Assembly: GCA_039649115.1 (NCBI GenBank)
Contig: JBBWZQ010000338.1
Coordinates: forward strand, 1 to 64,000
Length of the DNA: 64,000 bases
Source: DATEJJ01 sp039649115
GTDB taxonomy: Bacteria; Actinomycetota; Actinomycetes; Mycobacteriales; Micromonosporaceae
Direction: 5' to 3'
This document shows, one piece after another, positions 53,527 through 63,299 of this stretch (positions within the stretch are counted from its first letter, which is position 1; each line of letters begins with the position of its first letter). Below the pieces are notes generated by a model. The model did not search any database, was not told the origin of the DNA, and saw only the letters and a program-made list of their open reading frames with translations. A program made the translations under genes and the position numbers.

Positions 53527-56500
53527 ATGCCTGAGCAGACAGCGGACAACGACGTCGTCATCGTCGGGATGGCCTGCCGGTACCCGGACGCGGACGACCC
53601 GGGCGAGCTCTGGCAGAACGTGCTGAGCCGGCGCCGCTCGTTCCGCCGGATGCCCGCGGCCCGGCTACCCGTCTCCGAGTACGGCGGGGACGGCGCGGAC
53701 GGGACGTACGTGACCCGGGCCGCGGTGCTGGACGGCTGGACCTTCGACCGGCAGCGGTTCCGGGTACCGGGCGACACGTATCGCGCGGTGGACCTGACGC
53801 ACTGGCTGGCGCTGGAGGTGGGCGCGGCGGCGCTGGCCGATGCCGGGTTCGCCGGCGGGGAAGGGCTGGACCGCACGCGTACCGGCGTCGTGCTGGGCAA
53901 CTCGCTGACCGGCGAGTTCTCGCGCGCCGCGGTACTGCGCACGCGCTGGCCGTACGTGCGCCGGACGGTGGCGGCGGCGCTGGCCGCAACCGAGCTGTCC
54001 GTGGCGGCGCAGCGGGAGCTGCTGTCCACTGTGGAGCAACACTTCAAGGCGCCGTTCCCGCGCCCGTCGGACGAGACGCTCGCCGGCGCGCTGTCCAACA
54101 CCATCGCCGGACGCATCTGCAACTACTTCGACTTCCAGGGCACCGGGTACACCGTCGACGCGGCGTGTGCGTCGTCGCTCCTCGCGGTCGTCACCGCGGC
54201 CGAGGCGGTGGCGGCCGGCCGGCTCGACGTCGCGCTGGCCGGCGGGGTGGACCTCAGCCTGGACCCGTTCGAACTGGTCGGCTTCGCCCGGGTCGGCGCG
54301 CTCGCCGACGGTGACATGCGGGTGTACGACGCCCGGCCGACCGGGTTCCTGCCCGGCGAGGGCTGCGGCGTGCTGGTGCTGTGCCGGGCCGGGTACGCGC
54401 GGCGCAAGGGACTGCGCCGGTACGCCCGGCTGCTCGGCTGGGCCACGTCCTCGGACGGCGGCGGCGGGTTGACCCGTCCGGAGCTGGCCGGCCAGCGGCT
54501 CGCGCTGAGCCGGGCGTACCGTGGCGCCGCGCTGGACCCCAACCTGGTCGCGCTCGTCGAGGGGCACGGCACCGGTACCGAAGTCGGGGACGCCACCGAG
54601 CTGCGTACCCTCATCGAGGTACGCGAGCAGGGCGAGCGGGCGCCGGACCTGGCCCCGGCCGCACTGGGCAGCGTCAAGGGCAACATCGGCCACACCAAGG
54701 CCGCCGCCGGGGTGGCCGGGCTCATCAAGGCGACCCTCGCCCTCGACGCGGAGATCCTGCCGCCCACCACCGGCTGCGAGCAGCCGCACCCGCTGCTCGC
54801 CGCGGCGCGGCACACGCTGCGGGTGACCGGCGAGGCGCAGCCGTGGCCGGCCCGGGACCGGTACGCGGCGGTCAGCGCGATGGGGTTCGGCGGCATCAAC
54901 GCGCACGTGGTACTCGGCGGCGCCGAGCCGACGAACCGCCGGGCGCTCAGCCACCAGGAGCGGCGGCTGGCCGCGCGCCATCCCCGGCGCGAGGTCGTCG
55001 TGTGCGCCGCCGCCACCCGCGAGGAGCTGGCGGCCTCGCTGGCGACCATCCGGGACGCGGCACCGCAGATGTCGCGGGCGGAACTGGCCGACCTCGCCGC
55101 CAGCCTGGCGGGCGCGCACCGGGGCGACGCCGCGGTCCGCTTCGGCGCGGCGGTGGACGACCCGGACGACCTGGCCGCCAAGCTGGGGTACGCGCTGGAC
55201 CAGCTGGCCGCCGGCGAGCGGCGGGTACTGGAGCGCACCCGCCGGGTGTTCCTGACCGCCGGCGCGCCGCTTCGGGTCGGGCTGCTCTTCTCCGGGCAGG
55301 CGGCGCCCGTCTACGCCGGCCCGGGTGCCCTCGGCGACCTGCTCGACGACCTGCCCGAGGGGTACGCCGACCCGCTGCCCGTCCCGGCCGGCACCGTGGC
55401 CGGTACGGCGGTCGCCCAGCCGGCGATCCTGCGCGCGAGCCTGGCCGGCCTGCGCTGGCTGGACACCCTGGGCGTACGGGCCACCGAGGCCGTGGGGCAC
55501 AGCCTCGGCGAGATCACCGCGCTGGTCTGGGCCGGCGCGCTGTCCGAGGCGGAGGCGTACGCGCTGGCCCGGGCGCGCGGCGCGGCGATGGCGGCGGCCA
55601 GCGAGCAGGGCGGCATGGCCAGCCTCCACGCCGACCTGGCGACCGTCGCCGAGCTGCTGGCCGGCGGCGACGCCGTGCTCGCCGCGGACAACGCCGAGCG
55701 CCAGGCGGTGATCTCCGGTACCCCGGAGGACGTGGCGCGGGTACTGGCGGCCGCCGCGCAGCGCGGTATCGACGGCACCTGGCTACCGGTGGCACACGCG
55801 TTCCACTCGCCGCTCATGGAGCCGGCCGCCGCGCTGGTACGGGCGGCCGCCGGGCGAGCGTGCTGGCGTACCCCGTTGCGGCCCGTCGCCTCGACCGTCA
55901 CGGGTACCTGGTGGAGTCCGGACCAGGATCCGCTGGAGCTGCTGGTACGCCAGCTCACCGCACCGGTGCGCTTCCGCGAGGCGCTCGGCCTGCTCCGCGC
56001 CGAGCTGCTGATCGAGGTCGGTCCGGGGCACGTGCTGGCCGGGCTGGCCGGTGACCGGGCGGTACCGGTGGACGCCGGCGGACCCGGGGGCGAAGACCTG
56101 GCGACGGCCACCGCCGCGCTGTTCGCCGCCGGTGCCGTCGAGGATGTCCAGCCGTACTTCCGCCGGCGCTTCACCCGGCCGTTCGACCCGGCCCGGCCGC
56201 GCGCCTTCCTGGCCAACCCGTGCGAGAGCGCCGCCGGGCCGCAAGCCGTTGCCGGGGCCCAGGTCACGACGGCGGCTCGGGGCACGGCCGCGGCTCGGGG
56301 CACGGCTGCGGCACAGGGGACGCCGGGTGGCCCGCCGGAGCCCGGTCCCGTACCGCCGGCAGACCCGCTGGAGCTGGTGACCACCGAGGTGGCTGCCGCC
56401 GCCGAACTGGACCCGGCCGTGCTGCGGCCGGACACCCGGCTGCTCGCCGACCTGCACCTCACCTCGTTGCGGGTCAGCCAGCTCGCCGGCGAGGTGGCCA

Positions 56501-59253
56501 CGGCGCTGGGCCGGGCCCTGCCGGCCGATCCGCTGGCACTGGCCACCGCGACCATCGGCGAGTTCGCCGAGGCGCTCGCCGCCACGCCGGCCCTCGCGGA
56601 CGCCGGCCCGCTGCCGGCACCCGGGGTGGCCGCCTGGGTCCGCGCCTTCCGCCACGACCTGCTGCCCGAGGGCGCGCCGGAGGCCCCGGCCGGCCCGTGG
56701 GACTGGCAGGTCGTGGGCAGCCTCGACAGGCATCCGCTCGGCGGCGCGCTGCGGGCCGCCTTCCCGCCGGCCGCCGGCCAGGCGCCGGCCCGGCTGCTCG
56801 CGCTGCCGCCCGGCCTGGACGCGCTGCCCGTCGAGGACATCGTCGCCGCATTGCGGGCCAGCGCCGCCGACCAGCGCCCGCTGGTCGTGGTGCACCACGG
56901 CGGGGTGGGCGGGGCGATCGGGCGCAGCCTGGCCGCGGAGCACCCGGACGGGCCGGTGCTCGTGGTCGAGGTACCCGCCGACCCGCCGGGCGTGGCACTG
57001 GCCGCGGCCGAGACACAGCGGCGCATCGGCGGGTACCGCGAGGTGGTGTACCCCTCGCACCAGGTACGCACGGCTCCGGTCACCCGCCCGCTGGAGGTCG
57101 CACCCCGGCGGGACTCGTCGATCCCGCTGCGAGCCGGTGAGGTCTGCCTGGTGACCGGCGGCGCGAAGGGGATCGGTGCGGAGTGCGCCGCGGCGCTCGG
57201 CTCCGCCACCGCGGCCCGGCTGGTCCTGCTCGGACGCAGCGCCGAGGACGATCCGGCGGTGACCGCGGTGCTGGGCCGACTGTTGCGCGGCGGCGCCACC
57301 GCGAGCTACCACCGGCTCGACATCACCGACGCCGACGCGGTCGCCACCCGGCTGGCCGCGGTACGCGCGGAGCACGGACCGGTCCGGGCGCTGCTGCACG
57401 CGGCGGGACACAACGAGCCCGCGCCCATCGCGCAGCTGACCCCGGACCGGCTGGCCGCGACGCTGGACCCGAAGGCGGCCGGGCTGGACAACGTGCTGGC
57501 CGCGCTCGACCTCACCCAGCTGCGCTTCGCGGTGACGTTCGGCTCGGTGATCGGCCGCACCGGCCTGGCCGGCGAGTCCGACTACGCCATCGCGAACGAC
57601 TGGCTGGCCCGCCGGTGTGCCGAGCTGTCCGACTCGGTACCCGACGTGCGCTGGCTGAACATCGAGTGGTCGGCCTGGTCGGAGACGGGCATGGGGGTGC
57701 GGCTCGGCGCCCTCGACGGGCTGGTCCGGCAGGGGTTGAGCCCGATACCCGTGGCCGAGGGCGTGGCGCTGCTGCTGCGCCTGCTGGCCACGCCGGAGCT
57801 GCCGCCGACGGTACTGGTGGCCGGGCGGCTACCGGTCTCCCCCACGCTGCGCTGGGGGGAGGAGGCCGAGCAGGTGGGCAGCCGCTTCCTGGAGGCGAAG
57901 AGCAGCCACACGCCGGGGGTGGAGCTGGTCGCCGACGCGACGCTGTCCCTCGGTACCGACCCGTACCTCGCCGACCACCGGATCGACACGGTGGCCCTAC
58001 TGCCCGCGGTCTTCGGGCTGGAGGCGATGGCGCAGACCGCGGTGGCGCTGGGCGCCAAGCCGGTACCGGCGGTCTTCCGCGACGTCGCGTTCAGCAGTCC
58101 GGTGACGGTGCCGGAGCGGGGCAACCGGGTGGTCCGGCTCGCCGCGCTGGCCCGCGAGGACGGCGGCATCGACGCGGTGGTGCGCAGCGACGAGTCGCAG
58201 TTCGCGGTCGACCACTTCGCCGGCCGGTACGACCTCGGGGCGGAGGATCCGCCACCCGCCCGGCCGCTGCAGGTCGGGCCGCTCATCGACGGGCAGCCGC
58301 TGTACGGGCCGCTGTTCTTCCACGGTCCGCGCTTCCGGCGGGTACGCGGGTTCCACGGGCTGAGCGGGTACCGCTGCACCGCCTCCGTCACCGCCGAGCC
58401 CGCCGGCCGCTGGTTCGGCGCGTTCCACGCCCCCCGGCTGGAGCTGGGCGACCCGGGTGCCCGGGACGCGTTCCTGCACGCGCTGCAGGTCTGCGTGCCG
58501 GACCGGCGGGTGCTGCCGGTCGGTGCCGAGCGGATCACCGTGTACCGCCGCCCGGCGGGCCGGCTGACACTGGATGCCCGGCAGCGCTCGGAAGACGGGG
58601 ACACGTTCGTCTTCGACCTCACGATCAGCGACGCCGGCCGGTCGGTCGTCGAGGAGTGGTACGGCCTGCGGCTGCGCGCCGTCGGTGCGCTGGATCTGCG
58701 CCCGTGGCCGGTCGAGCTGCTCGGCCCGTACCTGGCCCGGTCCCTGCGCCGCTGGCAGCCGGGGGTGGCGGTGGACCTGACGGTGGCCCCGGCCGCGCGC
58801 ACCGACCGGTACCGCACCCGGGCCGTCGCCACCTGGCTCACCGGCTCCGGGGTGGAGCACACGGCCGACGGCCGGCTCGTGCCCACCGGGCCGGCCGCGC
58901 GGGCTGGCCGGTCGCCGGGCCTGAGCGCCAGCCACCTCGGCGGGTACCTCCTCGTGGCCGCCGGTACCGGCGCCGGTACCGGCCCGGTCGCGGTGGACGG
59001 GGAGCGGGTCGGTCCGGTGCCCGTCCGGCATCCGGTGGCCGAACTGTTGGGCGAGGACGGCACCGCCGGTACCCGCGCCTGGACCTGCCGGGAGGTCATC
59101 CGGAAGCTGGGCCTGCCCACGGACGCGCCGCTGGTCCTCGCCGGTACCGGTCCGGACGGCTGGGTCGAGCTGGCCAGCGGCGGGTACCGCCTCTACAGCG
59201 CCGTCGTGGACTGCGCCGGTGGCCCCGTCGCGGTGTGCGTGGGAGCGGGGTGA
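53527..59253 (+). CDS. pksE: Iterative type I enediyne polyketide synthase (PKSE)
   Basis: 1908 residues, the usual PKSE length. Ketosynthase 1-475 (Cys214 in DAACASSL, His347 in EGHGTGT, His389 in GNIGHTKA). Acyltransferase about 560-870 (Ser659 in GHSLGE, HAFHSP). Carrier protein about 940-1015 (phosphopantetheine Ser980 in LHLTSLRV). Ketoreductase about 1195-1395 (TGGAKGIG, Ser1340, Tyr1353, Asn1357). Dehydratase about 1465-1690 (His1484 in YLADHRIDT). C-terminal phosphopantetheinyl-transferase-like domain about 1735-1908 (VAVDGE, WTCRE at 1852-1856). It should make the linear polyene precursor from acetyl and malonyl units. This gene identifies the locus as an enediyne-type cluster. A short repeat-encoded linker joins acyltransferase and carrier protein. 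Confidence 0.95.
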   Translation: MPEQTADNDVVIVGMACRYPDADDPGELWQNVLSRRRSFRRMPAARLPVSEYGGDGADGTYVTRAAVLDGWTFDRQRFRVPGDTYRAVDLTHWLALEVGAAALADAGFAGGEGLDRTRTGVVLGNSLTGEFSRAAVLRTRWPYVRRTVAAALAATELSVAAQRELLSTVEQHFKAPFPRPSDETLAGALSNTIAGRICNYFDFQGTGYTVDAACASSLLAVVTAAEAVAAGRLDVALAGGVDLSLDPFELVGFARVGALADGDMRVYDARPTGFLPGEGCGVLVLCRAGYARRKGLRRYARLLGWATSSDGGGGLTRPELAGQRLALSRAYRGAALDPNLVALVEGHGTGTEVGDATELRTLIEVREQGERAPDLAPAALGSVKGNIGHTKAAAGVAGLIKATLALDAEILPPTTGCEQPHPLLAAARHTLRVTGEAQPWPARDRYAAVSAMGFGGINAHVVLGGAEPTNRRALSHQERRLAARHPRREVVVCAAATREELAASLATIRDAAPQMSRAELADLAASLAGAHRGDAAVRFGAAVDDPDDLAAKLGYALDQLAAGERRVLERTRRVFLTAGAPLRVGLLFSGQAAPVYAGPGALGDLLDDLPEGYADPLPVPAGTVAGTAVAQPAILRASLAGLRWLDTLGVRATEAVGHSLGEITALVWAGALSEAEAYALARARGAAMAAASEQGGMASLHADLATVAELLAGGDAVLAADNAERQAVISGTPEDVARVLAAAAQRGIDGTWLPVAHAFHSPLMEPAAALVRAAAGRACWRTPLRPVASTVTGTWWSPDQDPLELLVRQLTAPVRFREALGLLRAELLIEVGPGHVLAGLAGDRAVPVDAGGPGGEDLATATAALFAAGAVEDVQPYFRRRFTRPFDPARPRAFLANPCESAAGPQAVAGAQVTTAARGTAAARGTAAAQGTPGGPPEPGPVPPADPLELVTTEVAAAAELDPAVLRPDTRLLADLHLTSLRVSQLAGEVATALGRALPADPLALATATIGEFAEALAATPALADAGPLPAPGVAAWVRAFRHDLLPEGAPEAPAGPWDWQVVGSLDRHPLGGALRAAFPPAAGQAPARLLALPPGLDALPVEDIVAALRASAADQRPLVVVHHGGVGGAIGRSLAAEHPDGPVLVVEVPADPPGVALAAAETQRRIGGYREVVYPSHQVRTAPVTRPLEVAPRRDSSIPLRAGEVCLVTGGAKGIGAECAAALGSATAARLVLLGRSAEDDPAVTAVLGRLLRGGATASYHRLDITDADAVATRLAAVRAEHGPVRALLHAAGHNEPAPIAQLTPDRLAATLDPKAAGLDNVLAALDLTQLRFAVTFGSVIGRTGLAGESDYAIANDWLARRCAELSDSVPDVRWLNIEWSAWSETGMGVRLGALDGLVRQGLSPIPVAEGVALLLRLLATPELPPTVLVAGRLPVSPTLRWGEEAEQVGSRFLEAKSSHTPGVELVADATLSLGTDPYLADHRIDTVALLPAVFGLEAMAQTAVALGAKPVPAVFRDVAFSSPVTVPERGNRVVRLAALAREDGGIDAVVRSDESQFAVDHFAGRYDLGAEDPPPARPLQVGPLIDGQPLYGPLFFHGPRFRRVRGFHGLSGYRCTASVTAEPAGRWFGAFHAPRLELGDPGARDAFLHALQVCVPDRRVLPVGAERITVYRRPAGRLTLDARQRSEDGDTFVFDLTISDAGRSVVEEWYGLRLRAVGALDLRPWPVELLGPYLARSLRRWQPGVAVDLTVAPAARTDRYRTRAVATWLTGSGVEHTADGRLVPTGPAARAGRSPGLSASHLGGYLLVAAGTGAGTGPVAVDGERVGPVPVRHPVAELLGEDGTAGTRAWTCREVIRKLGLPTDAPLVLAGTGPDGWVELASGGYRLYSAVVDCAGGPVAVCVGAG
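56272..56307. repeat. Two 18-base repeats in the PKS linker
   Basis: GCGGCTCGGGGCACGGC(C/T) occurs at 56272-56289 and 56290-56307 with a third decayed copy after. They encode Ala-Ala-Arg-Gly-Thr-Ala units in the linker between the acyltransferase and carrier domains. Confidence 0.8.
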
Positions 59254-59258
59254 GCCCG

Positions 59259-59702
59259 ATGCCGGACCACTACACGTACCGCCACCGGGTGACCTTCGAC
59301 GAGACCAACGTCGTCGGCAACGTCTACTTCGCCCAGTACCTGCACTGGCAGGGCCACTGCCGGGAGTACTTCCTGGCCGACCACGCGCCGGGCGTACTGG
59401 CCGCGCTGAGCGACGGGCTGGCGCTGGTGACGGTCGACTGCGCGGCCGACTTCTACGCGGAGAGCCGGGCCTTCGACGAGATCGAGGTGCGGATGGTCCT
59501 GGAGCGGCTGACCGGCAGCCGGATCACCATGTGCTTCGACTACCTGCGTACCGCTCCGGGCGCCGTGGAGCTGCTGGCCCGGGGCCGCCAGACGGTGGCC
59601 TGCATGCACCGCGGCGGCCAGGGCCTGGAGCCGGCTCCCGTCCCCGACGAGCTGCGCCGGGCGCTGGCCCGCTACACCGACCCGACGGAGGCCCGCGGGT
59701 GA
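59259..59702 (+). CDS. Enediyne thioesterase (hotdog fold, TEBC/CalE7-like)
   Basis: 147 residues from ATG 59259; GTG 59250 overlaps the PKS stop and is also in frame, so coupling is tight. The hotdog fold is shown by YRHRVTFDETNVVGNVYFAQY and LHWQGHCREYFLADHAPG. This is the signature of PKSE-associated thioesterases, which use Arg and Glu around the WQGxCRE segment rather than an Asp nucleophile. They release the polyene from the PKS carrier domain. Directly downstream of the PKS, as in all known enediyne cassettes. Confidence 0.92.
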   Translation: MPDHYTYRHRVTFDETNVVGNVYFAQYLHWQGHCREYFLADHAPGVLAALSDGLALVTVDCAADFYAESRAFDEIEVRMVLERLTGSRITMCFDYLRTAPGAVELLARGRQTVACMHRGGQGLEPAPVPDELRRALARYTDPTEARG

Positions 59703-59745
59703 CCGCCGGCCGGCTCTTTGCGAGCTGTGCGAGCGAGGTGGCGGC

Positions 59746-60492
59746 ATGACCGTCGGGATCATCGGGGCCGGCCGGATGGGACGGGCCATGGGCGCCGCGC
59801 TCGCCGCCACCGGGGCGCCCGCGCTGCTGGCCAGCCCGCGGCGACCGGTGCCGCGGCCGCCGGTGCGCCCCGGTTCCGGGCCGGCCGCGGCGGCGGGGAA
59901 CCTGGCCGGCGCGCCCGGCGATCCTTCCGTCCGGCTGGTCGGGCTCGCCGAGCTGCTGCGCCGTGCCGCCACGGTGGTGCTCGCCCTGCCGTTCCCGGCC
60001 GCGCTCGACACCCTGGCCGGCGGCCTGGGCCGGGCCGGATCCGGCCGGGTGCTCATCGACGTCACCAATCCCCGGTTCGGTCCGGGCGCGGACGAGTGGA
60101 CCGCCACCGGGGTCTCCGGCGGGGAGCGGATCGCCGAGCTGGCGCCGGACTGGTTGGTGGCGAAGGCCTTCAACACCGTGTCGGCCGAGGTGTTCGGCGC
60201 CTGCCGCCTGGACGGCATGCGCGTGTGCGTCCCGGTGGCCAGCGACCATCCGGTGGCCCGTGCCGGTGCATGCACGATGGCCAGGCGGCTGGGCTTCGAG
60301 CCGCTGGACGCGGGCGGCATCCGGACCAGCCGGGAGCTGGAGTCGCTGGCCGTCCTGCTGGTGCGGATCGGGGCGGCGCAGGGGCTGGGCAGCCGGGTCG
60401 GGGTGCGCATCGGGGTACCGGCTCCCTGGCCGCCGGAGGTTCCCGCGCTGGCCGCATCCGGCTGGCGGTCCCAGCCGCGGAGCGGTCAGTGA
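59746..60492 (+). CDS. NADPH-dependent F420 reductase-like oxidoreductase
   Basis: 248 residues. The Rossmann start TVGIIGAGRMGRAMGAAL binds NADP. VVLALPFPAALDTL, GRVLIDVTNP and DWLVAKAFNTVSAEVF match the F420-NADP oxidoreductase (NPF) family; a Pro/Gly/Arg-rich insertion occupies about residues 33-60. Reduced F420 could serve the LLM oxidoreductase at 33.4 kb. The gene follows the thioesterase by 43 bases in the same direction. Its stop overlaps the convergent HxlR gene by 7 bases. Confidence 0.85.
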   Translation: MTVGIIGAGRMGRAMGAALAATGAPALLASPRRPVPRPPVRPGSGPAAAAGNLAGAPGDPSVRLVGLAELLRRAATVVLALPFPAALDTLAGGLGRAGSGRVLIDVTNPRFGPGADEWTATGVSGGERIAELAPDWLVAKAFNTVSAEVFGACRLDGMRVCVPVASDHPVARAGACTMARRLGFEPLDAGGIRTSRELESLAVLLVRIGAAQGLGSRVGVRIGVPAPWPPEVPALAASGWRSQPRSGQ

Positions 60493-61190
60493 ATGGCCGC
60501 GAGCCCGCGGGCCACCCGCGTGGGGAGGTTGCTCGTCAGCCCGATCAGGCGCAGGCAGCGCGGCATGGCGGGTGCCGAGCCGGTGACCTTCACGGCGCCG
60601 CCGACCACGGCCTCCATCGGGTCCAGGCGCCGCAGGCCCAGCTCGAAGAAGGTGGCCGCGTCGGTCGCCACGGTCAGGGTAGGCCGCTCGGCCGGTCCGG
60701 CCACCGTCTGCGCGTGGCCGCCGGTCACGGCCACGTGGAAGACCTCGTCGTCGACCTCGAACTGGTACGTCTCGTCGACGCGCGGCGCGCGCTCGTCGCT
60801 GATCATCGCCTCGATCGCCAGTACCGCCCAGGACGCCCGGGTGATCGCGTCGACCGCTCTGGGCTGCTCCGCGCCGATCGCGAGGCCGAAGCGGGCCAGG
60901 CCCAGGATCGGCTCCCGCAAGGTCTCGCCCAGGTCGGTCAGCGCGTATCCAGAGGTCCGCCGGCCTGGTTGGATGGCCTCGATCAGGCCCGCCTCGGCGA
61001 GCGAGTTGAGCCGGTCGGCCAGCAGGTTGGTGCCGATGCCGGGCAGGGCGTCCAGCAACTCCTTATAGCGCCGTGGGCGCAGCAGCAGCTCGCGAATGAT
61101 CAGCAGAGTCCAGCGCTCGCCCACCACGTCGAGGGCGAATGCCAGGCCACACTCCTGATCGTAGGTTCTGCGTTCCCGGGCGGTCTTCAT
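60486..61190 (-). CDS. HxlR-family transcriptional regulator with SCP2-like C-terminal domain
   Basis: 234 residues. The winged helix of HxlR type is CGLAFALDVVGERWTLLIIREL, RRYKELLDALPGIGTNLLADRL and the wing SGYALTDLGETL. The C-terminal half (about 130-234) resembles a sterol-carrier fold (VAVTGGHAQTVAGPAERPTLTVATDA, GGAVKVTGS) and may bind a hydrophobic ligand. HxlR proteins sense aldehydes, quinones or other electrophiles. AGGAG lies 12 bases before ATG 61190, and CTATGTAATAGTTA (rc of 61220-61233) is a promoter-like stretch. It may report toxic intermediates of the cassette it faces. Confidence 0.88.
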   Translation of the reverse strand: MKTARERRTYDQECGLAFALDVVGERWTLLIIRELLLRPRRYKELLDALPGIGTNLLADRLNSLAEAGLIEAIQPGRRTSGYALTDLGETLREPILGLARFGLAIGAEQPRAVDAITRASWAVLAIEAMISDERAPRVDETYQFEVDDEVFHVAVTGGHAQTVAGPAERPTLTVATDAATFFELGLRRLDPMEAVVGGAVKVTGSAPAMPRCLRLIGLTSNLPTRVARGLAAIH

Positions 61191-61329
61191 CGTGTCACTG
61201 CACTCCTAGGATGTGATCCCTTAACTATTACATAGCAGTCACCTCCCTTGCCATATGGCTCTCATGACTTCCGCCACCCGGCGACCGGCCGCCAGCCGAA
61301 CGGCCACCCCCCGGACGTCCGTACGGCCG

Positions 61330-63216
61330 TCAGGCCTGGAGGGGCAGCGGCAGGTTGGGCTCGGTGGCGAGCAGGTCGGCCGCGAGCAGGTGCACGATGC
61401 GTAACATCCGGTACCGCGTGCCGCCGGGGCCGTGCGTGACCAACAGCAGTGACTTGTCGACGAGTCTGGACAGCACGGTCGAGACATCCAGGTCGGCGGC
61501 CGGCTTCGGCCCGCACACCCGCGCCGCCTCCCGCGGCCCGAAGTCCCGGGGCAGCTTGGCCAGCCGCTGGAAGACCCACCGTTCGGCGGTGGACAGGCAC
61601 GCCACGCTGCGCTCGAACGCGGTGAGCAGTGAACGGTGATGCGCCGGCCTGCCGCGGCGCGGCGGCCGTATCTTGTGCAACGGGTCGTCCAGCTTCTGCA
61701 CGACGGCATCGAGGCTGTCGGTGGCGAGTGACGCGGCCGCCATCTCCAGGGCGAGGGGAAGACCGTCCAGTCCCCGGCAGATGGCCGCCACCGGTTCGAC
61801 GTTCTCGGGGCCGATCCGGAAGCCCGGCTGCACCTGCGCGGCGCGCCTGGCGAACAGCTCCACGGCCGCGTTGTCCCACGGGGTCGAGACCGGGGCGTCG
61901 GGTACCGGCAGCGGCCCGAGCCGCAGCACCGTCTCGTACGGCAGACCGAGCGGTTCGCGGGAGGTGACAATCATCGATACGTACCGGCACGCCCGCGCGA
62001 TGCGGTCGGCGAGGGTGGCACACGCGTCGACCAGGTGCTCGACGTTGTCCAGGATCACCAGGATCTCCTGGTCGCCGAGGACCGCGGGCACGTCGTCGGT
62101 GCCCGGAGGCGCGTCGAACGGTTCGAGCAGCCGGCCGATGAGCTGGGCGCGATCCACCGTGTCGGAGAGGTCGGCCACCGCCACGCCGCCGACGAACGCG
62201 TCGCGTACCCTGGCGGCACCGTGCAGCGCGAGCGCCGACTTGCCGCATCCCGGCGGTCCCGTGACTGTTACCAGGCGCACCTCGGAGAGGATCCGCAACA
62301 GCGAATCCAGGTCCGTGTCGCGCTGGACCAGGTCGCCGAGGCCGGGCCCGAGGCCGCGCCACGGCGGCCGCGCCGCGTCGACGCTCGGCGCGGCCCGCAC
62401 CGGTTGCTGGTGCTCGCCGCCCACCAGCAGCTCACGGTACGTCGCGGCGAGCGCCGGCCCGGGATCGATGCCCAGCTCGTAGTTGAGCCGGGCCCGGATG
62501 TCGCCGAACCGCTCGACCGCGACCGCGCGCTGGCCCGTCTGATCCAGCACCGCCAGGTACCGCGCCTGGACCTCTTCGTGCAGCGGCTCGGCCTCGGCGA
62601 GCCGCTCGGCGGTCGGCAGCACCGTCGGCGCCTGCCCGTGATCCAGCCCGGTCGTCACGTACACCAGTGCGGCCTCCAGCCACCCCCGCCGCAGCGCCTC
62701 GATCTCGTGCGGGCTGTGCAGCAGCGTATTGAGCTCGGTGAGCATGGGGTCGCGCCACATCCGGACGGCCTCGCCCAACAGATCCATCGCCCTCGCCGAC
62801 TCGCCGGCGTCCAGGTGCGTCCGCGCCTGGCCGACGAGGTGGCCGAACCTGGTCACGTCCACCTGGCCGCCGTCGATCATCAGGCGGTACCCGGGCGGGG
62901 CACTCTCGATCACGTGCGCCCGCTGCCGTGGCGGCTGTTCGGGTTCGAGTACCTGGCGCAACCGCGCGACATAGGTGTGTACCAGATGCCGGGCACTGGT
63001 TGGCGCATGCTCGCCCCAGACCGCGTCCAGCAGCGCGTCGATGCTGACGATTTGGCCCGGATGCAGCGCCAGGACGGCGAACACCGCCCGCTGTTTCATC
63101 GGTCCGAGCTCCAGCAGGCTCGCGCCGCGCCGGACCAGTATCTGGCCCAGTATTTCCACATGCAATGTGGTCTTCGGTGCCACCATCCGCACGCTCCCCC
63201 GTACCCCACCGGGCAT
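61330..63216 (-). CDS. SARP-family transcriptional regulator (BTAD plus NB-ARC ATPase)
   Basis: 628 residues from ATG 63216 (AGGAG nine bases upstream); ATG 63186 with GGGGGAG is an equal alternative and an in-frame TTG at 63261 is unlikely. The winged helix is LHVEILGQILVRRGASLLELGPMKQRAVFAVLALHPGQ (split only by naming) and the activator domain runs to about 265 (ERFGDIRARLNYELGIDPGP). The ATPase has P-loop GPPGCGKSAL, ILVILDNVEHL and IVTSREPLGLP. No C-terminal TPR is present, so it is a medium-size SARP. Pathway-specific activators of this type adjoin antibiotic clusters, and it probably drives the enediyne operons. Confidence 0.92.
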   Translation of the reverse strand: MPGGVRGSVRMVAPKTTLHVEILGQILVRRGASLLELGPMKQRAVFAVLALHPGQIVSIDALLDAVWGEHAPTSARHLVHTYVARLRQVLEPEQPPRQRAHVIESAPPGYRLMIDGGQVDVTRFGHLVGQARTHLDAGESARAMDLLGEAVRMWRDPMLTELNTLLHSPHEIEALRRGWLEAALVYVTTGLDHGQAPTVLPTAERLAEAEPLHEEVQARYLAVLDQTGQRAVAVERFGDIRARLNYELGIDPGPALAATYRELLVGGEHQQPVRAAPSVDAARPPWRGLGPGLGDLVQRDTDLDSLLRILSEVRLVTVTGPPGCGKSALALHGAARVRDAFVGGVAVADLSDTVDRAQLIGRLLEPFDAPPGTDDVPAVLGDQEILVILDNVEHLVDACATLADRIARACRYVSMIVTSREPLGLPYETVLRLGPLPVPDAPVSTPWDNAAVELFARRAAQVQPGFRIGPENVEPVAAICRGLDGLPLALEMAAASLATDSLDAVVQKLDDPLHKIRPPRRGRPAHHRSLLTAFERSVACLSTAERWVFQRLAKLPRDFGPREAARVCGPKPAADLDVSTVLSRLVDKSLLLVTHGPGGTRYRMLRIVHLLAADLLATEPNLPLPLQA

Positions 63217-63299
63217 CGCAGACGTCTCCTGCAATTCTCCGATCACATCTCGACATGTCAATCGGTGACATCAGGTTCGGCTGTCGATTTCGCCATGGG

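Noticed and set aside
49458..59702. Assignment of the product as a nine- or ten-membered enediyne.
   Set aside because: The diagnostic companion genes are not visible and PKSE class needs a tree, so the ring size is left open.
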